Shown here: in pieces, positions 29,880 to 38,410 of the stretch
Layout of the letters: each line of letters opens with the position of its first letter
Position numbering within the stretch: the first letter of the stretch is position 1
Origin: an uncultured Archangium sp.
GTDB taxonomy: Bacteria; Myxococcota; Myxococcia; Myxococcales; Myxococcaceae
Direction: 5' to 3'
Assembly: GCA_903905455.1 (NCBI GenBank)
Contig: CAIVGN010000234.1
Coordinates: 35,443 to 99,442 of the forward strand
Length of the DNA: 64,000 nucleotides
Notes under the pieces: model-generated
Told to the model about the DNA's origin: nothing
Database searches by the model: none
What the model saw: the letters and a program-made list of their open reading frames with translations, nothing else
Made by a program: the position numbers and the translations under genes

Positions 29880-31297
29880 CAGAAGGTCCAGGCGAAGGAG
29901 TGCAAGGCCCACTGCCGCAGGTTGGTGGTGAAGGCCTCGCTGCCCAGCTCGCCCAGGGTGATTTCCCGGGCCTGCGAGAGCCCCGACGTGAAGCGGCTCT
30001 CGAGCTGCTGGCCCACCTGCGGCCCGTCGATGACCACGGCGTCCTCGGCGTCGAGGTTGGCCGAGCGGCCGTTCAGGTTGACCGAGCCGACGATGCTCAG
30101 CTCGCCGTCGAAGCAGGCCGTCTTGGCGTGCAGCGTGCCGCCCTGCTTCTCGTAGATCTTCACGCCGGCCTTCTCGAGCTCGTCGTAGAAATACCGGGAG
30201 GCGTCGGCCACCACCGTCAGGTCGTTGCTCTGGCGGGAGTTGGTGAGCACCTTCACCTGCACGCCCCGCTGGGCCGCGCCCACGAGCGCCTTGCGCAAGT
30301 CGTCGGGCGGCAGGAAGTACGCGTTCTCGATGGTGATGCTCTTCTGCGCGTGCTCGATGGCGTGCAGGTAGAGCTTGTGGGTGGTGTCGGCCCGCGCCGA
30401 GTCGGTGGGCTTCGAGGAGATGACGCGCACCGTGGTGCCGTTGGCCTGCGCCGGAATCGTCGGCAGCAGCGCCGCCTCGTCGGCCGCCGAGACCTTGCCG
30501 CCCAGCGACTTCCAGTTGGCCAGGAAGCTGCGGGAAGCGTCGTTGACGGCCGGGCCCACTACCTTCACGTCGGCGTCGCGCCAGGCCTCGGTGCCCTTGG
30601 TCCCGCGGGAGAACACCAGCTTGCCCGAGCCGCCCAGGGCGTACTCGTTGGCGATGTTCATGCCGCCCTCGACCGAGGCGGCGCCGTCCACGATGAGGTG
30701 CTTCTCGTGCCAGCTGTGGTTCACCTCGCCCACGTCCTTGAGGAAGGTGTGCTCGAGCACCTCCACGCCGCCCTGGCGCAGCACCTCGAAGATCTTCTTG
30801 TCCGAGTCCTTGCTGCCGACGCCGTCGTAGATGACGCGCACCTGCACGCCCTCCTTCGCCTTGGCGACCAGCTTGTGGGCCAGCGCCATGCCGGTGTCGT
30901 CGGAGCTGAGGATGAAGGTCTGCAGGCAAACGGACTTCCTGGCGCCGTCGATCATCCGGTCGCGCTCGGCGAAGCTGTTGACGCCGTCGAACAGCATGGT
31001 CACCTGGTTGCCGGCGTGCGCCTTGCTGAGCGTGTCCGCGTCGAGACGCGCGGAGAAGGCCGGGTCGCGGAAGCGAGACGGGGCCGCGGGGGCGACGCCC
31101 GAGCCGACGGTGCCCCGCCGGGGGGCGACGGCCGCGAAGCCATCGGAGGCCGGGGCCGCAACGGGCGCGGCGCCCCGGACCGACCACCCGCGGGCTGCGG
31201 GTGCCGCCGGCTGGCCCGGGGTGGTGGGCGTGGACGTCGAAGGGGCAGCGGTTTCGCGGGCAGAGGCCGGGCTTGGACGTTCGCGGTCGACTTTCAT
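29879..31297 (-). CDS. Phospholipase D-like protein with two HKD motifs
   Basis: A 472-residue protein. Residues 1-90 are a low-complexity Ala/Pro/Thr-rich region without a signal peptide or membrane helix. The body has the two PLD half-sites: WHEKHLIVDGAASVEGG and LHAKTACFDGELSIVGSVN, both with intact H-x-K-x(4)-D, as in cardiolipin synthase and secreted PLD-type enzymes. It lacks the N-terminal membrane segments of bacterial cardiolipin synthases, so a soluble or exported phosphodiesterase is more likely. It is coupled to a TPR gene downstream. Substrate and location are not established. Confidence 0.85.
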   Translation of the reverse strand: MKVDRERPSPASARETAAPSTSTPTTPGQPAAPAARGWSVRGAAPVAAPASDGFAAVAPRRGTVGSGVAPAAPSRFRDPAFSARLDADTLSKAHAGNQVTMLFDGVNSFAERDRMIDGARKSVCLQTFILSSDDTGMALAHKLVAKAKEGVQVRVIYDGVGSKDSDKKIFEVLRQGGVEVLEHTFLKDVGEVNHSWHEKHLIVDGAASVEGGMNIANEYALGGSGKLVFSRGTKGTEAWRDADVKVVGPAVNDASRSFLANWKSLGGKVSAADEAALLPTIPAQANGTTVRVISSKPTDSARADTTHKLYLHAIEHAQKSITIENAYFLPPDDLRKALVGAAQRGVQVKVLTNSRQSNDLTVVADASRYFYDELEKAGVKIYEKQGGTLHAKTACFDGELSIVGSVNLNGRSANLDAEDAVVIDGPQVGQQLESRFTSGLSQAREITLGELGSEAFTTNLRQWALHSFAWTF

Positions 31298-31359
31298 GGG
31301 GCGCCGTTCCTACCGCGATCTGCCCCCCGTGGAAAAGGTGGGGGCGCGCCGGAGGGACG

Positions 31360-32043
31360 TCAGTCGAGCCTCCACGTCCGGGTCTTCCGCGACGTCGCCC
31401 GGCGCTTCGACGAGTCCTTCCCATACGTGGCGCGCAGCTCATGCCCCTCGAAGTGCAGCACCGCGGGCTCGAGCTCCACCACGCGGCCCACGTCTTCCGA
31501 GCCCCAGGTCCACTTCCCGCGCACGACCTGGCCCACCGGGGGCGGCGCCGGGGCGTCTCCGAGTTCGCGCAGCGTGTCCACGAGCAGGTCGAGCACGAAG
31601 AGCCGATACGGCCCCTGCCGCCGCGAGCCCACGAGCGCCACGCGGGCGGAAAGCGCATCCACCACCAGGGCGAGCGCCTGCGTGTCCTCCTTCGACAAGC
31701 GCGTGACGAGGAGCCGGCTATCATCGGCCACCAGCACCAGCGAGACGACCGGCACGATGACGCCCACCTCGGCCTCGATGGACACGAGGTGCGCGCCCCG
31801 GGTCGGCAGGTACGAAAGGCACCGGGCGCGGCCCCACACGGAGTGCAGGGACAGGCGCTTCCCCGCGGCATCGACGAGCTCGAGCTCCGACCGCGGATCC
31901 GAACCGTCATGCCGGGGCAGGGACCGCGCGTCGATGCCGAGGCGCAGCGTGGTGGTCGGGCCCTGCGAACAGTCGACGTGAGGCAGCTCCGCGCCCGCCT
32001 CGGGGGCCGCGGCGAAGGTGAGGGCAGCGACGAACCAGAGCAT
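31360..32043 (-). CDS. Secreted protein of unknown function
   Basis: A 227-residue protein from ATG 32043 with a signal peptide (MLWFVAALTFAAAPEAGA) and two Cys that could form a disulphide (HVDCSQG and ARCLSYL). The middle is beta-rich (TRGAHLVSIEAEVGVIVPVV), then helical. The C-terminus is basic (YGKDSSKRRATSRKTRTWRL). It has the general look of small exported envelope proteins that are numerous in myxobacteria. No family could be assigned. Confidence 0.6.
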   Translation of the reverse strand: MLWFVAALTFAAAPEAGAELPHVDCSQGPTTTLRLGIDARSLPRHDGSDPRSELELVDAAGKRLSLHSVWGRARCLSYLPTRGAHLVSIEAEVGVIVPVVSLVLVADDSRLLVTRLSKEDTQALALVVDALSARVALVGSRRQGPYRLFVLDLLVDTLRELGDAPAPPPVGQVVRGKWTWGSEDVGRVVELEPAVLHFEGHELRATYGKDSSKRRATSRKTRTWRLD

Positions 32044-32090
32044 CGGCGCACGGTACCAGCGCACGCGCCAGGCGGTGCGTCCGTCGCAGC

Positions 32091-32318
32091 TCAGGCGGGG
32101 GACGCGCGCACGGCTTCGATCTCGCGCACCCAGCCCACGCCCGAGAGCGCGGCCAGGTCGCGGAAGCGTTCGACGGCGGCCAGGCACGCCTCCGCTTCGT
32201 CGCAGGCCTCGATGTCGTTGAGGGTCCACGTGAAGGGGGCCTCACGCGCCGCCGAGGTGGCCAGCTCATGGGTGGGCTCACGGAACTCGATGCGCACGAC
32301 GGAGTGCTGACCGGCCAT
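32091..32318 (-). CDS. Small hypothetical protein
   Basis: A 75-residue frame from ATG 32318 (MAGQHSVVRIEFREPTHELA) with GGAGG eight bases upstream on the reverse strand. The product is acidic and looks soluble (EACDEAEACLAAVERFRDLA is a likely helix). It reads in the same direction as the secreted protein downstream (47-base gap). The upstream continuation of the same frame is not coding-like. No family recognised. Confidence 0.55.
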   Translation of the reverse strand: MAGQHSVVRIEFREPTHELATSAAREAPFTWTLNDIEACDEAEACLAAVERFRDLAALSGVGWVREIEAVRASPA

Positions 32319-32508
32319 GGTGCCTCCAGGTCGGGCCACTGAACTCCCCAGACGCCGCGCCGGGCAAGGGGCTGCGTGGAACGAGGAGAAGACCTGCAGT
32401 TTCTGCGGGCGACGCGGCTTCCGGAGCAGGCCCGACCCGCCCAGACGGGACAGACCCCCCCTCGGTCCCCGGCACCCCGCCGGAATCAGAGCGGAATGAC
32501 CCGGGCAC

Positions 32509-33423
32509 GTGCGATGCTCCACCCGCCCCGTGAATTGCCACCTGATCATCGCCTGCCTCGTCGTGAGCGCCGGCGCCGCCTCTGCCGCTGAGAAGCCGGC
32601 CGCGGTGCAGGTGTGCGTGCAACTGGCCGACGGGCTCGCCTTGTTCGCCCCCCGCGCGCAGCCCTTCATGCGGTCGCTGGGCTCCGACACCTGGATGCTC
32701 GACTTCGACCTCGCCCTCAACGGGCACGCGCCGGAGCGCATCACCAGGAGCAGCCCCGACTGCTTCCGCGCCTGGCTCCCCGCCGAGAAGCTCAAGCGCA
32801 TCACCCTCGACTTCTCGAAGCTCCCGCTCAACCTCGTCACCGCCGAGCGCACCGTCGAGCTCCAGCTCAAGCCCGACCTCTGGAGCGACGGCGGCAAGGT
32901 CGTCGTCTCGCGCGCGCCCTGGTCGACGGCGAGCAGCACCACCACCGGCGAGCTCGTCTTCGAGCGCCAGTCGCCCAACGGCCCCGTGGCGATGCGCGAC
33001 TGGAAGCAGCTGCCGTCGGGGACCTACGTGCTCAAGTACACCCCGGCGCCGCAGCCGAAGGCCACCTGCCCCATCACCCTCAACGTCGTCGGCAGCGGCA
33101 CGGTGCGCGCCGACCGCAACGAGGCCCTCTTCCGCGAGCTGGTCGAGTACTACCGGGTCGAGCTGCTGCCCGCGGTCATCGCCAAGCACAAGCTGCAGTG
33201 CGAGCCGGCCGAGGCGGCGCAGGTGACGGTGAAGCTCGTCGACGGCGCGTTCCGCAACCCGCTCGAGCCCACCATCGGCCGCGTGCGCCTCGAAGAGAAG
33301 GAGCCGCGCTACCAGCTGAGCATCGACGGCCAGGCCGCGCCCTTCACCAACGACATGCAGGTGACCCTCAGCACCGGCCAGGCCGTGGTGTTCTCGCTCC
33401 TCGATTCACCGGCCGTGCGGTGA
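32509..33423 (+). CDS. Secreted protein of unknown function
   Basis: A 304-residue protein with an N-terminal signal (residues 1-27, ending SAGAASA). GTG 32509 gives a basic N-region (MRCSTRPVN); GTG 32530 is a possible later start. The mature part is beta-rich with few Cys (CVQLADGLALFAPR, TCPITLNVVGSGTVRADRNE) and ends in LSTGQAVVFSLLDSP. It ends 7 bases before the XdhC-like gene in the same direction, so they may share a transcript, though a periplasmic protein and a cytoplasmic chaperone make an odd pair. Function unknown. Confidence 0.65.
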   Translation: MRCSTRPVNCHLIIACLVVSAGAASAAEKPAAVQVCVQLADGLALFAPRAQPFMRSLGSDTWMLDFDLALNGHAPERITRSSPDCFRAWLPAEKLKRITLDFSKLPLNLVTAERTVELQLKPDLWSDGGKVVVSRAPWSTASSTTTGELVFERQSPNGPVAMRDWKQLPSGTYVLKYTPAPQPKATCPITLNVVGSGTVRADRNEALFRELVEYYRVELLPAVIAKHKLQCEPAEAAQVTVKLVDGAFRNPLEPTIGRVRLEEKEPRYQLSIDGQAAPFTNDMQVTLSTGQAVVFSLLDSPAVR

Positions 33424-33430
33424 GCGCGGG

Positions 33431-34285
33431 GTGAGCGAGTCGGCCGCCATTCTCCTCGAGGCCGAGGCGGCGTTCGGGCGCGGCGAGACCCCGGTGCTGG
33501 CGACGGTGGTGGCCACGCGGGGCAGCTCCTACCGCAAGGCCGGCGCGCGCATGCTGGTGAGCGACCACCGCTGGCGCGCGGGCAGCATCAGCGGCGGGTG
33601 CCTCGAGAGCGACGTGGTGCGCCGGGGCGACTGGCTGGTGCAGCATGGGCAGCCGGTGCTGCGCACCTACGACACCTCGAGTGACGGCGACGTGGCGCTG
33701 GGCTGCGGCGGCGAGGTCGACGTGGTGCTCGAGCCACTGCGTCCCGACTCGCCCACGGTGCGCGCCCTGCGCCGCGTGGTGCAGGACCGGGCGCCCGCCG
33801 AGGTGAAGGTGGGCGACTTCACGCAGCAGCTCACGCCCTCGGCGCGGCTGGTACTCATCGGTGGGGGCTACGACGTGGCCCCGGTGGTCGCGCTGGCCCA
33901 CTCGCTGGGCTGGGACGTGCACGTCGTGGATTGGCGACCCAGCCCGCGCACCGACGCGCGCTTTCACCTGCTCTCGCCACACCAGCTCGAGCGGCTCCCG
34001 CTCGAGGCCGGCTGCGCGGTGGTGGTGATGTCGCATCACCTGCTCTACGACGAGGCCGCGGTGCTCGCGGCGCTCGGCTCGGCCCTGCCCGGGTACGTGG
34101 GCCTGCTGGGCCCGCGCAAGCGCACCGAAGAGGTCCTCGCGCGACGGCCCGCCGGGCTGTCCCTCGAGCGGCTGCGCACGCCGGTGGGCCTCGATCTCGG
34201 CGGCGAAGGGGCCGCGGCCGTGGCCCTGGCCATCGTCGCCGAGCTGCAGCTGCACTTCTCAGGGAAGGCTCGCGACGACATGTAG
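33431..34285 (+). CDS. XdhC/CoxI family protein
   Basis: A 284-residue protein of the family that inserts sulfurated molybdenum cofactor into xanthine dehydrogenase-type enzymes. The N-terminal XdhC domain has ATVVATRGSSYRKAGARM and GSISGGCLESDVV, with the conserved Cys, and DVALGCGGEVDVVLEP. The C-terminal Rossmann domain starts LVLIGGGYDVAPVVALAHSL and includes GYVGLLGPRKRTEEVL. No molybdopterin hydroxylase gene lies in the window, so its client must be elsewhere; purine or xanthine oxidation would fit next to pyrimidine degradation genes. The start is a GTG at 33431. Confidence 0.85.
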   Translation: MSESAAILLEAEAAFGRGETPVLATVVATRGSSYRKAGARMLVSDHRWRAGSISGGCLESDVVRRGDWLVQHGQPVLRTYDTSSDGDVALGCGGEVDVVLEPLRPDSPTVRALRRVVQDRAPAEVKVGDFTQQLTPSARLVLIGGGYDVAPVVALAHSLGWDVHVVDWRPSPRTDARFHLLSPHQLERLPLEAGCAVVVMSHHLLYDEAAVLAALGSALPGYVGLLGPRKRTEEVLARRPAGLSLERLRTPVGLDLGGEGAAAVALAIVAELQLHFSGKARDDM

Positions 34286-34335
34286 CGCCGAACACCGGCC
34301 GCTGCCCGATGACGCACTGAGCCGACACTCGCCGG

Positions 34336-34364
34336 TTGCCCGTGCACAGGGTGCCCCCTAACTT
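34336..34364 (+). promoter_or_regulatory. Possible sigma-70-type promoter before the ureidopropionase gene
   Basis: TTGCCC (34336-34341) and TAACTT (34359-34364) are separated by 17 bases in the 112-base gap before the GTG at 34398, which also has GGAGG at 34384-34388. The -10 box is a poor match to consensus, and high-GC genomes hold many such pairs by chance, so this is a weak assignment. Confidence 0.2.
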
Positions 34365-34397
34365 CGCCGCCCTCTCGTCGAGTCGGAGGTCTTCCAC

Positions 34398-35264
34398 GTG
34401 GCGAACCAGGTGCGCGCAGGGCTGATCCAGTGCAGCAACCCCATCAACGATGAAACGGTGCCGGTGAAGAAGATCCAGCAGGCGATGCTGGACAAGCACC
34501 TGCCGCTCATCGAGGAGGCCGCGAAGAAGGGCACGCAGATCCTCTGCCTCCAGGAGATCTTCAACGGCCCCTACTTCTGCCCCGGGCAGGACAAGCGCTG
34601 GTACGCGGGCGCCGAGCTGATCCCCGGGCCCACCACGCACCTCATGGCGGAGCTCGCGAAGAAGCACGGCATGGCCATCGTGGTGCCGCTCTACGAAGAG
34701 GCGATGCGCGGCGTCTATTACAACACCGCGGCGGTCATCGACGCCGACGGCAAGTACCTGGGCAAGTACCGCAAGCAGCACATCCCCCAGACCTCGGGCT
34801 TCTGGGAGAAGTTCTTCTTCACCCCCGGCAACGGCGGGTACCCGGTGTTCCAGACGCAGTTCGCCAAGGTGGGCGTCTACATCTGTTACGACCGGCACTT
34901 CCCCGAGGGCGCGCGCGCGCTGGGGCTCAACGGCGCGGAGATCGTCTTCAACCCCTCGGCCACGGTGGCCGGGCTCTCGCAGTACCTGTGGAAGCTCGAG
35001 CAGCCCGCGCACGCGGTGGCCAACGGCTACTACGTGGGCGCCATCAACCGCGTGGGCACCGAGGCCCCGTGGAACATCGGCAAGTTCTACGGCACCAGCT
35101 ACTTCGTGAACCCGCGCGGGAAGATCCTCGTGGAGGCCAGCGAGGACAAGGACGAGGTGGTGGTCGCCGACCTCGACCTCGACGCGATCGACGAGGTGCG
35201 GCAGACGTGGCAGTTCTACCGCGACCGCCGCCCCGACGCGTACCAGGACCTCGTCAGGCCGTAA
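34398..35264 (+). CDS. Beta-ureidopropionase (nitrilase superfamily)
   Basis: A 288-residue carbon-nitrogen hydrolase expected to convert N-carbamoyl-beta-alanine to beta-alanine, CO2 and ammonia (third step of reductive pyrimidine degradation). The nitrilase triad is Glu53 (LQEIFNGPYF), Lys126 (GKYRKQHIP) and Cys163 (VYICYDRHFPE). N-carbamoylputrescine amidase is a close homologue, but the location 34 bases before the dihydropyrimidinase gene favours the ureidopropionase. The GTG start has a clear GGAGG. Confidence 0.88.
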   Translation: MANQVRAGLIQCSNPINDETVPVKKIQQAMLDKHLPLIEEAAKKGTQILCLQEIFNGPYFCPGQDKRWYAGAELIPGPTTHLMAELAKKHGMAIVVPLYEEAMRGVYYNTAAVIDADGKYLGKYRKQHIPQTSGFWEKFFFTPGNGGYPVFQTQFAKVGVYICYDRHFPEGARALGLNGAEIVFNPSATVAGLSQYLWKLEQPAHAVANGYYVGAINRVGTEAPWNIGKFYGTSYFVNPRGKILVEASEDKDEVVVADLDLDAIDEVRQTWQFYRDRRPDAYQDLVRP

Positions 35265-35298
35265 TCACCGACACCTTCGCAACAAGGGGAACACACCC

Positions 35299-36708
35299 AT
35301 GGCTCTCGTCATCAAGAACGGCACCATCGTCACCGCCAATGATCAGTACGTCGCCGACGTGTACTGCGAAGGCGGCACCATCAAGGCCATCGGCAAGGAC
35401 CTCGAGGTGCCCGCGGGCACGCAGGTGGTCGACGGCTCGGGCCAGTACGTGTTCCCCGGCGGCATCGACGCCCACACGCACATGGAGATGCCCTTCATGG
35501 GCACCACCAGCTGCGACGACTTCTTCACCGGCACCTCGGCCGGCGTGGCCGGCGGCACCACGACGATCATCGACTTCATCATCCCCAACCGGAACCAGAG
35601 CCTGCTCGAGGCCCGCGACTTCTGGATGAACAACGCCAAGAAGTCGGTGGCCGACTACGCGTTCCACATGGCGGTGACCTGGTTCAGCGACCAGGTGAAG
35701 AAGGACATGGAGCACGTGTTCCGGCACGACGGCATCCAGTCCTTCAAGATCTTCATGGCCTACCGCGGGGCCATCGGCGTGGACGACGTCGAGCTGGTGC
35801 AGGTGCTCGACACCGCGCACTCCCTGGGCGCGCTGGTCACCTCGCACTGCGAGCACGGCGACGCGGTGGTGGCGCTGCAGACCCGGCTCGCCTCGCGCGG
35901 CAACCTCGCGCCGAAGTACCACCCCATGAGCCGCCCCGCGTACCTCGAGGGCGAGGCCACCAACCGCGTCATCCAGCTCGCGCGCGTGGCCGCCGACGGG
36001 CGCAACGGGCACATGAGCGAGGCGAAGGACTCGCAGCCCATCTACATCGTGCACCTCACCGCGAAGGAGTCGATGGACGCGGTGTACCGCGCGCGCGCCG
36101 AGGGCCAGAAGGTGATGGTCGAGACCTGCCCCCAGTACCTGCTGCTCGACGACAGCGTGTACGACAAGCCCGACTTCGAGGGCGCGGCCTACGTGATGAG
36201 CCCCCCCATTCGCCCCAGGGGCCACCAGGAGTACCTGTGGAACGCCATGGCCAACGGCGCCATCCAGACCGTGGCCACGGATCACTGTCCCTTCCGCCAG
36301 GCTGATCAGAAGATCGCGGGCAAGGACGACTTCCGGAAGATCCCCAACGGGGCGGCGGGCATCGAGAACCGCATGGCGCTCATGTACACCTACGGCGTCG
36401 CCACGGGCCGCATCTCGCTGCAGCAGTTCGTCGACGTGACCTCGACCCAGGCGGCGAAGATCTTCAACCTCTACCCGCGCAAGGGCGCCATCGCCGTCGG
36501 CTCCGACGCCGACCTCGTGCTCTACGACCCGAAGGGGAGCTCGACCATCTCGGCCAAGACGCACCACATGCGCGTCGACCGGAACATCTTCGAGGGCTTC
36601 GAGCTCAAGGGGAAGATCGCCACCACCGTGGTCAACGGCAAGGTGCAGTTCCACGACGGCCAGCTCCACGTCGAGCGCGGAGCCGGCCGGTACTTGAAGC
36701 GCAGCTGA
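35299..36708 (+). CDS. hydA: Dihydropyrimidinase
   Basis: A 469-residue cyclic amidohydrolase that opens dihydrouracil/dihydrothymine to N-carbamoyl-beta-amino acids. The binuclear zinc site is complete: His59 and His61 (GIDAHTHMEMP), the carbamylated Lys150 (FKIFMAYRG), His183 (VTSHCEHGD), His252-region (YIVHLTAKES) and Asp328 (VATDHCPF). This matches D-hydantoinase/dihydropyrimidinase rather than allantoinase or dihydroorotase. The gene follows the ureidopropionase after 34 bases with AAGGGGA upstream. A convergent SDR gene follows directly. Confidence 0.93.
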   Translation: MALVIKNGTIVTANDQYVADVYCEGGTIKAIGKDLEVPAGTQVVDGSGQYVFPGGIDAHTHMEMPFMGTTSCDDFFTGTSAGVAGGTTTIIDFIIPNRNQSLLEARDFWMNNAKKSVADYAFHMAVTWFSDQVKKDMEHVFRHDGIQSFKIFMAYRGAIGVDDVELVQVLDTAHSLGALVTSHCEHGDAVVALQTRLASRGNLAPKYHPMSRPAYLEGEATNRVIQLARVAADGRNGHMSEAKDSQPIYIVHLTAKESMDAVYRARAEGQKVMVETCPQYLLLDDSVYDKPDFEGAAYVMSPPIRPRGHQEYLWNAMANGAIQTVATDHCPFRQADQKIAGKDDFRKIPNGAAGIENRMALMYTYGVATGRISLQQFVDVTSTQAAKIFNLYPRKGAIAVGSDADLVLYDPKGSSTISAKTHHMRVDRNIFEGFELKGKIATTVVNGKVQFHDGQLHVERGAGRYLKRS

Positions 36709-36717
36709 AGCGGTGGC

Positions 36718-37644
36718 TCAGCTGGCGGGGAGCTCGGAGACGATCTTCTCCGAGACTTCCCACAGCTTCTTGGCCAGCGCCGCGTCGTCACCGTCGGCCC
36801 GCGACTTCGCCTCGTTGCAGTCGGCGAAGTAGCGCCCGGTGACGTCGGCCAGCTTCGGGTTGGTCGCCACGTACACCTCGGTCGCCGCGCCCTGGGGCAC
36901 GCTCTTGAGCACCAGCGGCCCGAAGAGCCCGAAGAAGAAGCCCATCACCGGGTTCATGTGCCGCCCGAGGTTGGTCTGGATGACGCCCGGGTGCACCGCG
37001 TTGGCCGTCTTCTTCGTGCCCGCGAAGCGCCTCGAGAGCTCCTTGGCGAAGAGCAGGTTCGCGAGCTTCGACTGGCCGTAGTTCTTCCAGTCGGAGTAGC
37101 CCTTCGCGCCGCTCAGGTTGTCGAACTGGATGCCTTCCTTGGGCGCCATGGTGTGCGCCGCGCTGCTGAGCATCACCACGCGCCCGGTGTCGGTGAGCTG
37201 CTCGAGCAGCCCGGTCACCAGCATGAAGTGGCCGATGTGGTTGGTGAAGAACTGGAGCTCGTAGCCGTGGGCCTGCTCGAGCTTCGGCAGGGCCATGATG
37301 CCCGCGTTGCACAGGATGACGTCGAGCTTGAGGCCCAGGCGCTTCACCTCGGCCACGCACGCGCGCACGCTCTTCGGGTCCGAGAGCTCGCAGGCCAGGG
37401 GCACCGTCTCGCCCTTGACCCCATCACAAGCCGCCTTCGCCTTCTCGAGCGTTCGGGCCGTGCCCACCACCCGGGCGCCGCGCAGGGCCAGCACGCGCAT
37501 CGCCTCGTGGCCCAGGCCCGAGTTGCAGCCGGTGACCAGCACCGTCTTGCCCGTCAGCGAGAGCCCTTCGGTGACCTGCTCGGCCGTCGATCCGTAACCG
37601 AAACCGCTCGGGCCCTTCGAGGTGAAGAGTTCGTACAGCGACAT
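36718..37644 (-). CDS. Short-chain dehydrogenase/reductase (retinol dehydrogenase-like)
   Basis: A 308-residue SDR from ATG 37644. The cofactor site is TVLVTGCNSGLGHEAMRVLA (TGxxxGxG), followed by an NADP-favouring Arg (GTARTLEKA). NAG in DVILCNAGIMALPKLE, the serine in VVMLSSAAHTM and YGQSK give the catalytic N-S-Y-K set. The overall length and the HPGVIQTNLGRH segment resemble retinol dehydrogenase/protochlorophyllide reductase-type SDRs. It is on the opposite strand inside the pyrimidine degradation block and is probably unrelated to it. The substrate is unknown. Confidence 0.85.
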   Translation of the reverse strand: MSLYELFTSKGPSGFGYGSTAEQVTEGLSLTGKTVLVTGCNSGLGHEAMRVLALRGARVVGTARTLEKAKAACDGVKGETVPLACELSDPKSVRACVAEVKRLGLKLDVILCNAGIMALPKLEQAHGYELQFFTNHIGHFMLVTGLLEQLTDTGRVVMLSSAAHTMAPKEGIQFDNLSGAKGYSDWKNYGQSKLANLLFAKELSRRFAGTKKTANAVHPGVIQTNLGRHMNPVMGFFFGLFGPLVLKSVPQGAATEVYVATNPKLADVTGRYFADCNEAKSRADGDDAALAKKLWEVSEKIVSELPAS

Positions 37645-37863
37645 GGGTGACTCCGGGGAATGAGGTGCGCGCTGTCTACCCACTACGCCGGGGCGCTGCC
37701 GTGAAGTTTCTCGAAGACCGAGTCGAACGGTGGAGTCCGCGTGTCCGTCGCGCGCCGCGGACTGCGGGTCGGCCGCTCCCGTCGCGCACCCGAGCGGACC
37801 TGGCCCGGCATCGGCCCTGCACTGGGCAGGGAGCGAAGCACTCACTACAATGGGAGAGCACTC

Positions 37864-38388
37864 ATGCCTCAGGCAGCACGCGTCGTGACCCGCGAGGAAT
37901 TCGACTCCATGAAGGTCCAACTCGAGCGGTTGAACATCAGGTTCGAGGTCCTCAACCAGGACCTCCACCACCTCACCAACAACGTGGCCGACCTCTCGGA
38001 GGCCATGATCGAGCAGTTCGAGGGGGTCGACGAGCGGTTCGCGGGAGTCGATGGCCGGTTCGCGCAGGTCGATGGCCGGTTCGCGCAGGTCGATGGCCGG
38101 TTCGCGCAGGTCGATGCCCGGTTCGCTCAGGTCGATGCCCGGTTCGCTCAGGTCGATGCCCGGTTCGAGCAGGTCGATGCCCGGTTCGAGCAGGTGGATG
38201 CCCAGTTCGTCGAACTCCGCCGCGAGATGAAGGCCGAGTTCGCCGCGGTGCGCTCTGAGATGGCCGCCGGCTTCGCTGACGTTCGCCGGGAGATGGACCA
38301 GCGCTTCGACGCCATGGCGAAGCTCATCGCCGACGGCAACGCCGCGCTCATCTCGGCGGTGATGAAACTGGCGCCACGCAGCGCCTGA
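37864..38388 (+). CDS. Heptad-repeat coiled-coil protein
   Basis: A 174-residue protein from ATG 37864 with GGGAGAG upstream (37851-37857). Residues 12-53 are a charged helix. Residues 54-115 are nine near-identical heptads of the form Q-V-D-A/G-R-F-A, encoded by 21-bp DNA repeats. Residues 116-174 continue as a coiled coil with M/F core positions (FADVRREMDQRFDAMAKLIA). There is no signal or membrane segment. Such heptad proteins occur next to many functions, so none is inferred. It ends 22 bases before the NCS1 permease start. Confidence 0.75.
   Translation: MPQAARVVTREEFDSMKVQLERLNIRFEVLNQDLHHLTNNVADLSEAMIEQFEGVDERFAGVDGRFAQVDGRFAQVDGRFAQVDARFAQVDARFAQVDARFEQVDARFEQVDAQFVELRREMKAEFAAVRSEMAAGFADVRREMDQRFDAMAKLIADGNAALISAVMKLAPRSA
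38023..38208 (+). repeat. 21-bp tandem repeat (nine units) in the coiled-coil gene
   Basis: Nine consecutive 21-base units with the core CAGGTCGATGCCCGGTTCG run in frame. Units 3-4 are almost identical (GATGGCCGGTTCGCGCAGGT) and units 5-8 vary at one or two bases, so slippage or unequal crossing-over has probably changed copy number recently. Confidence 0.9.
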
Positions 38389-38410
38389 ACCCGGGCCCGG
38401 GTGCGCTACG

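Noticed and set aside
32317..32499. 60-codon + frame with CSFCGRRG (possible zinc ribbon)
   Set aside because: Starts on the antisense of the small gene at 32318, has no ribosome site and a low-complexity tail.
38023..38208. Possible CRISPR-like array
   Set aside because: The 21-bp units have no spacers and code in-frame heptads.
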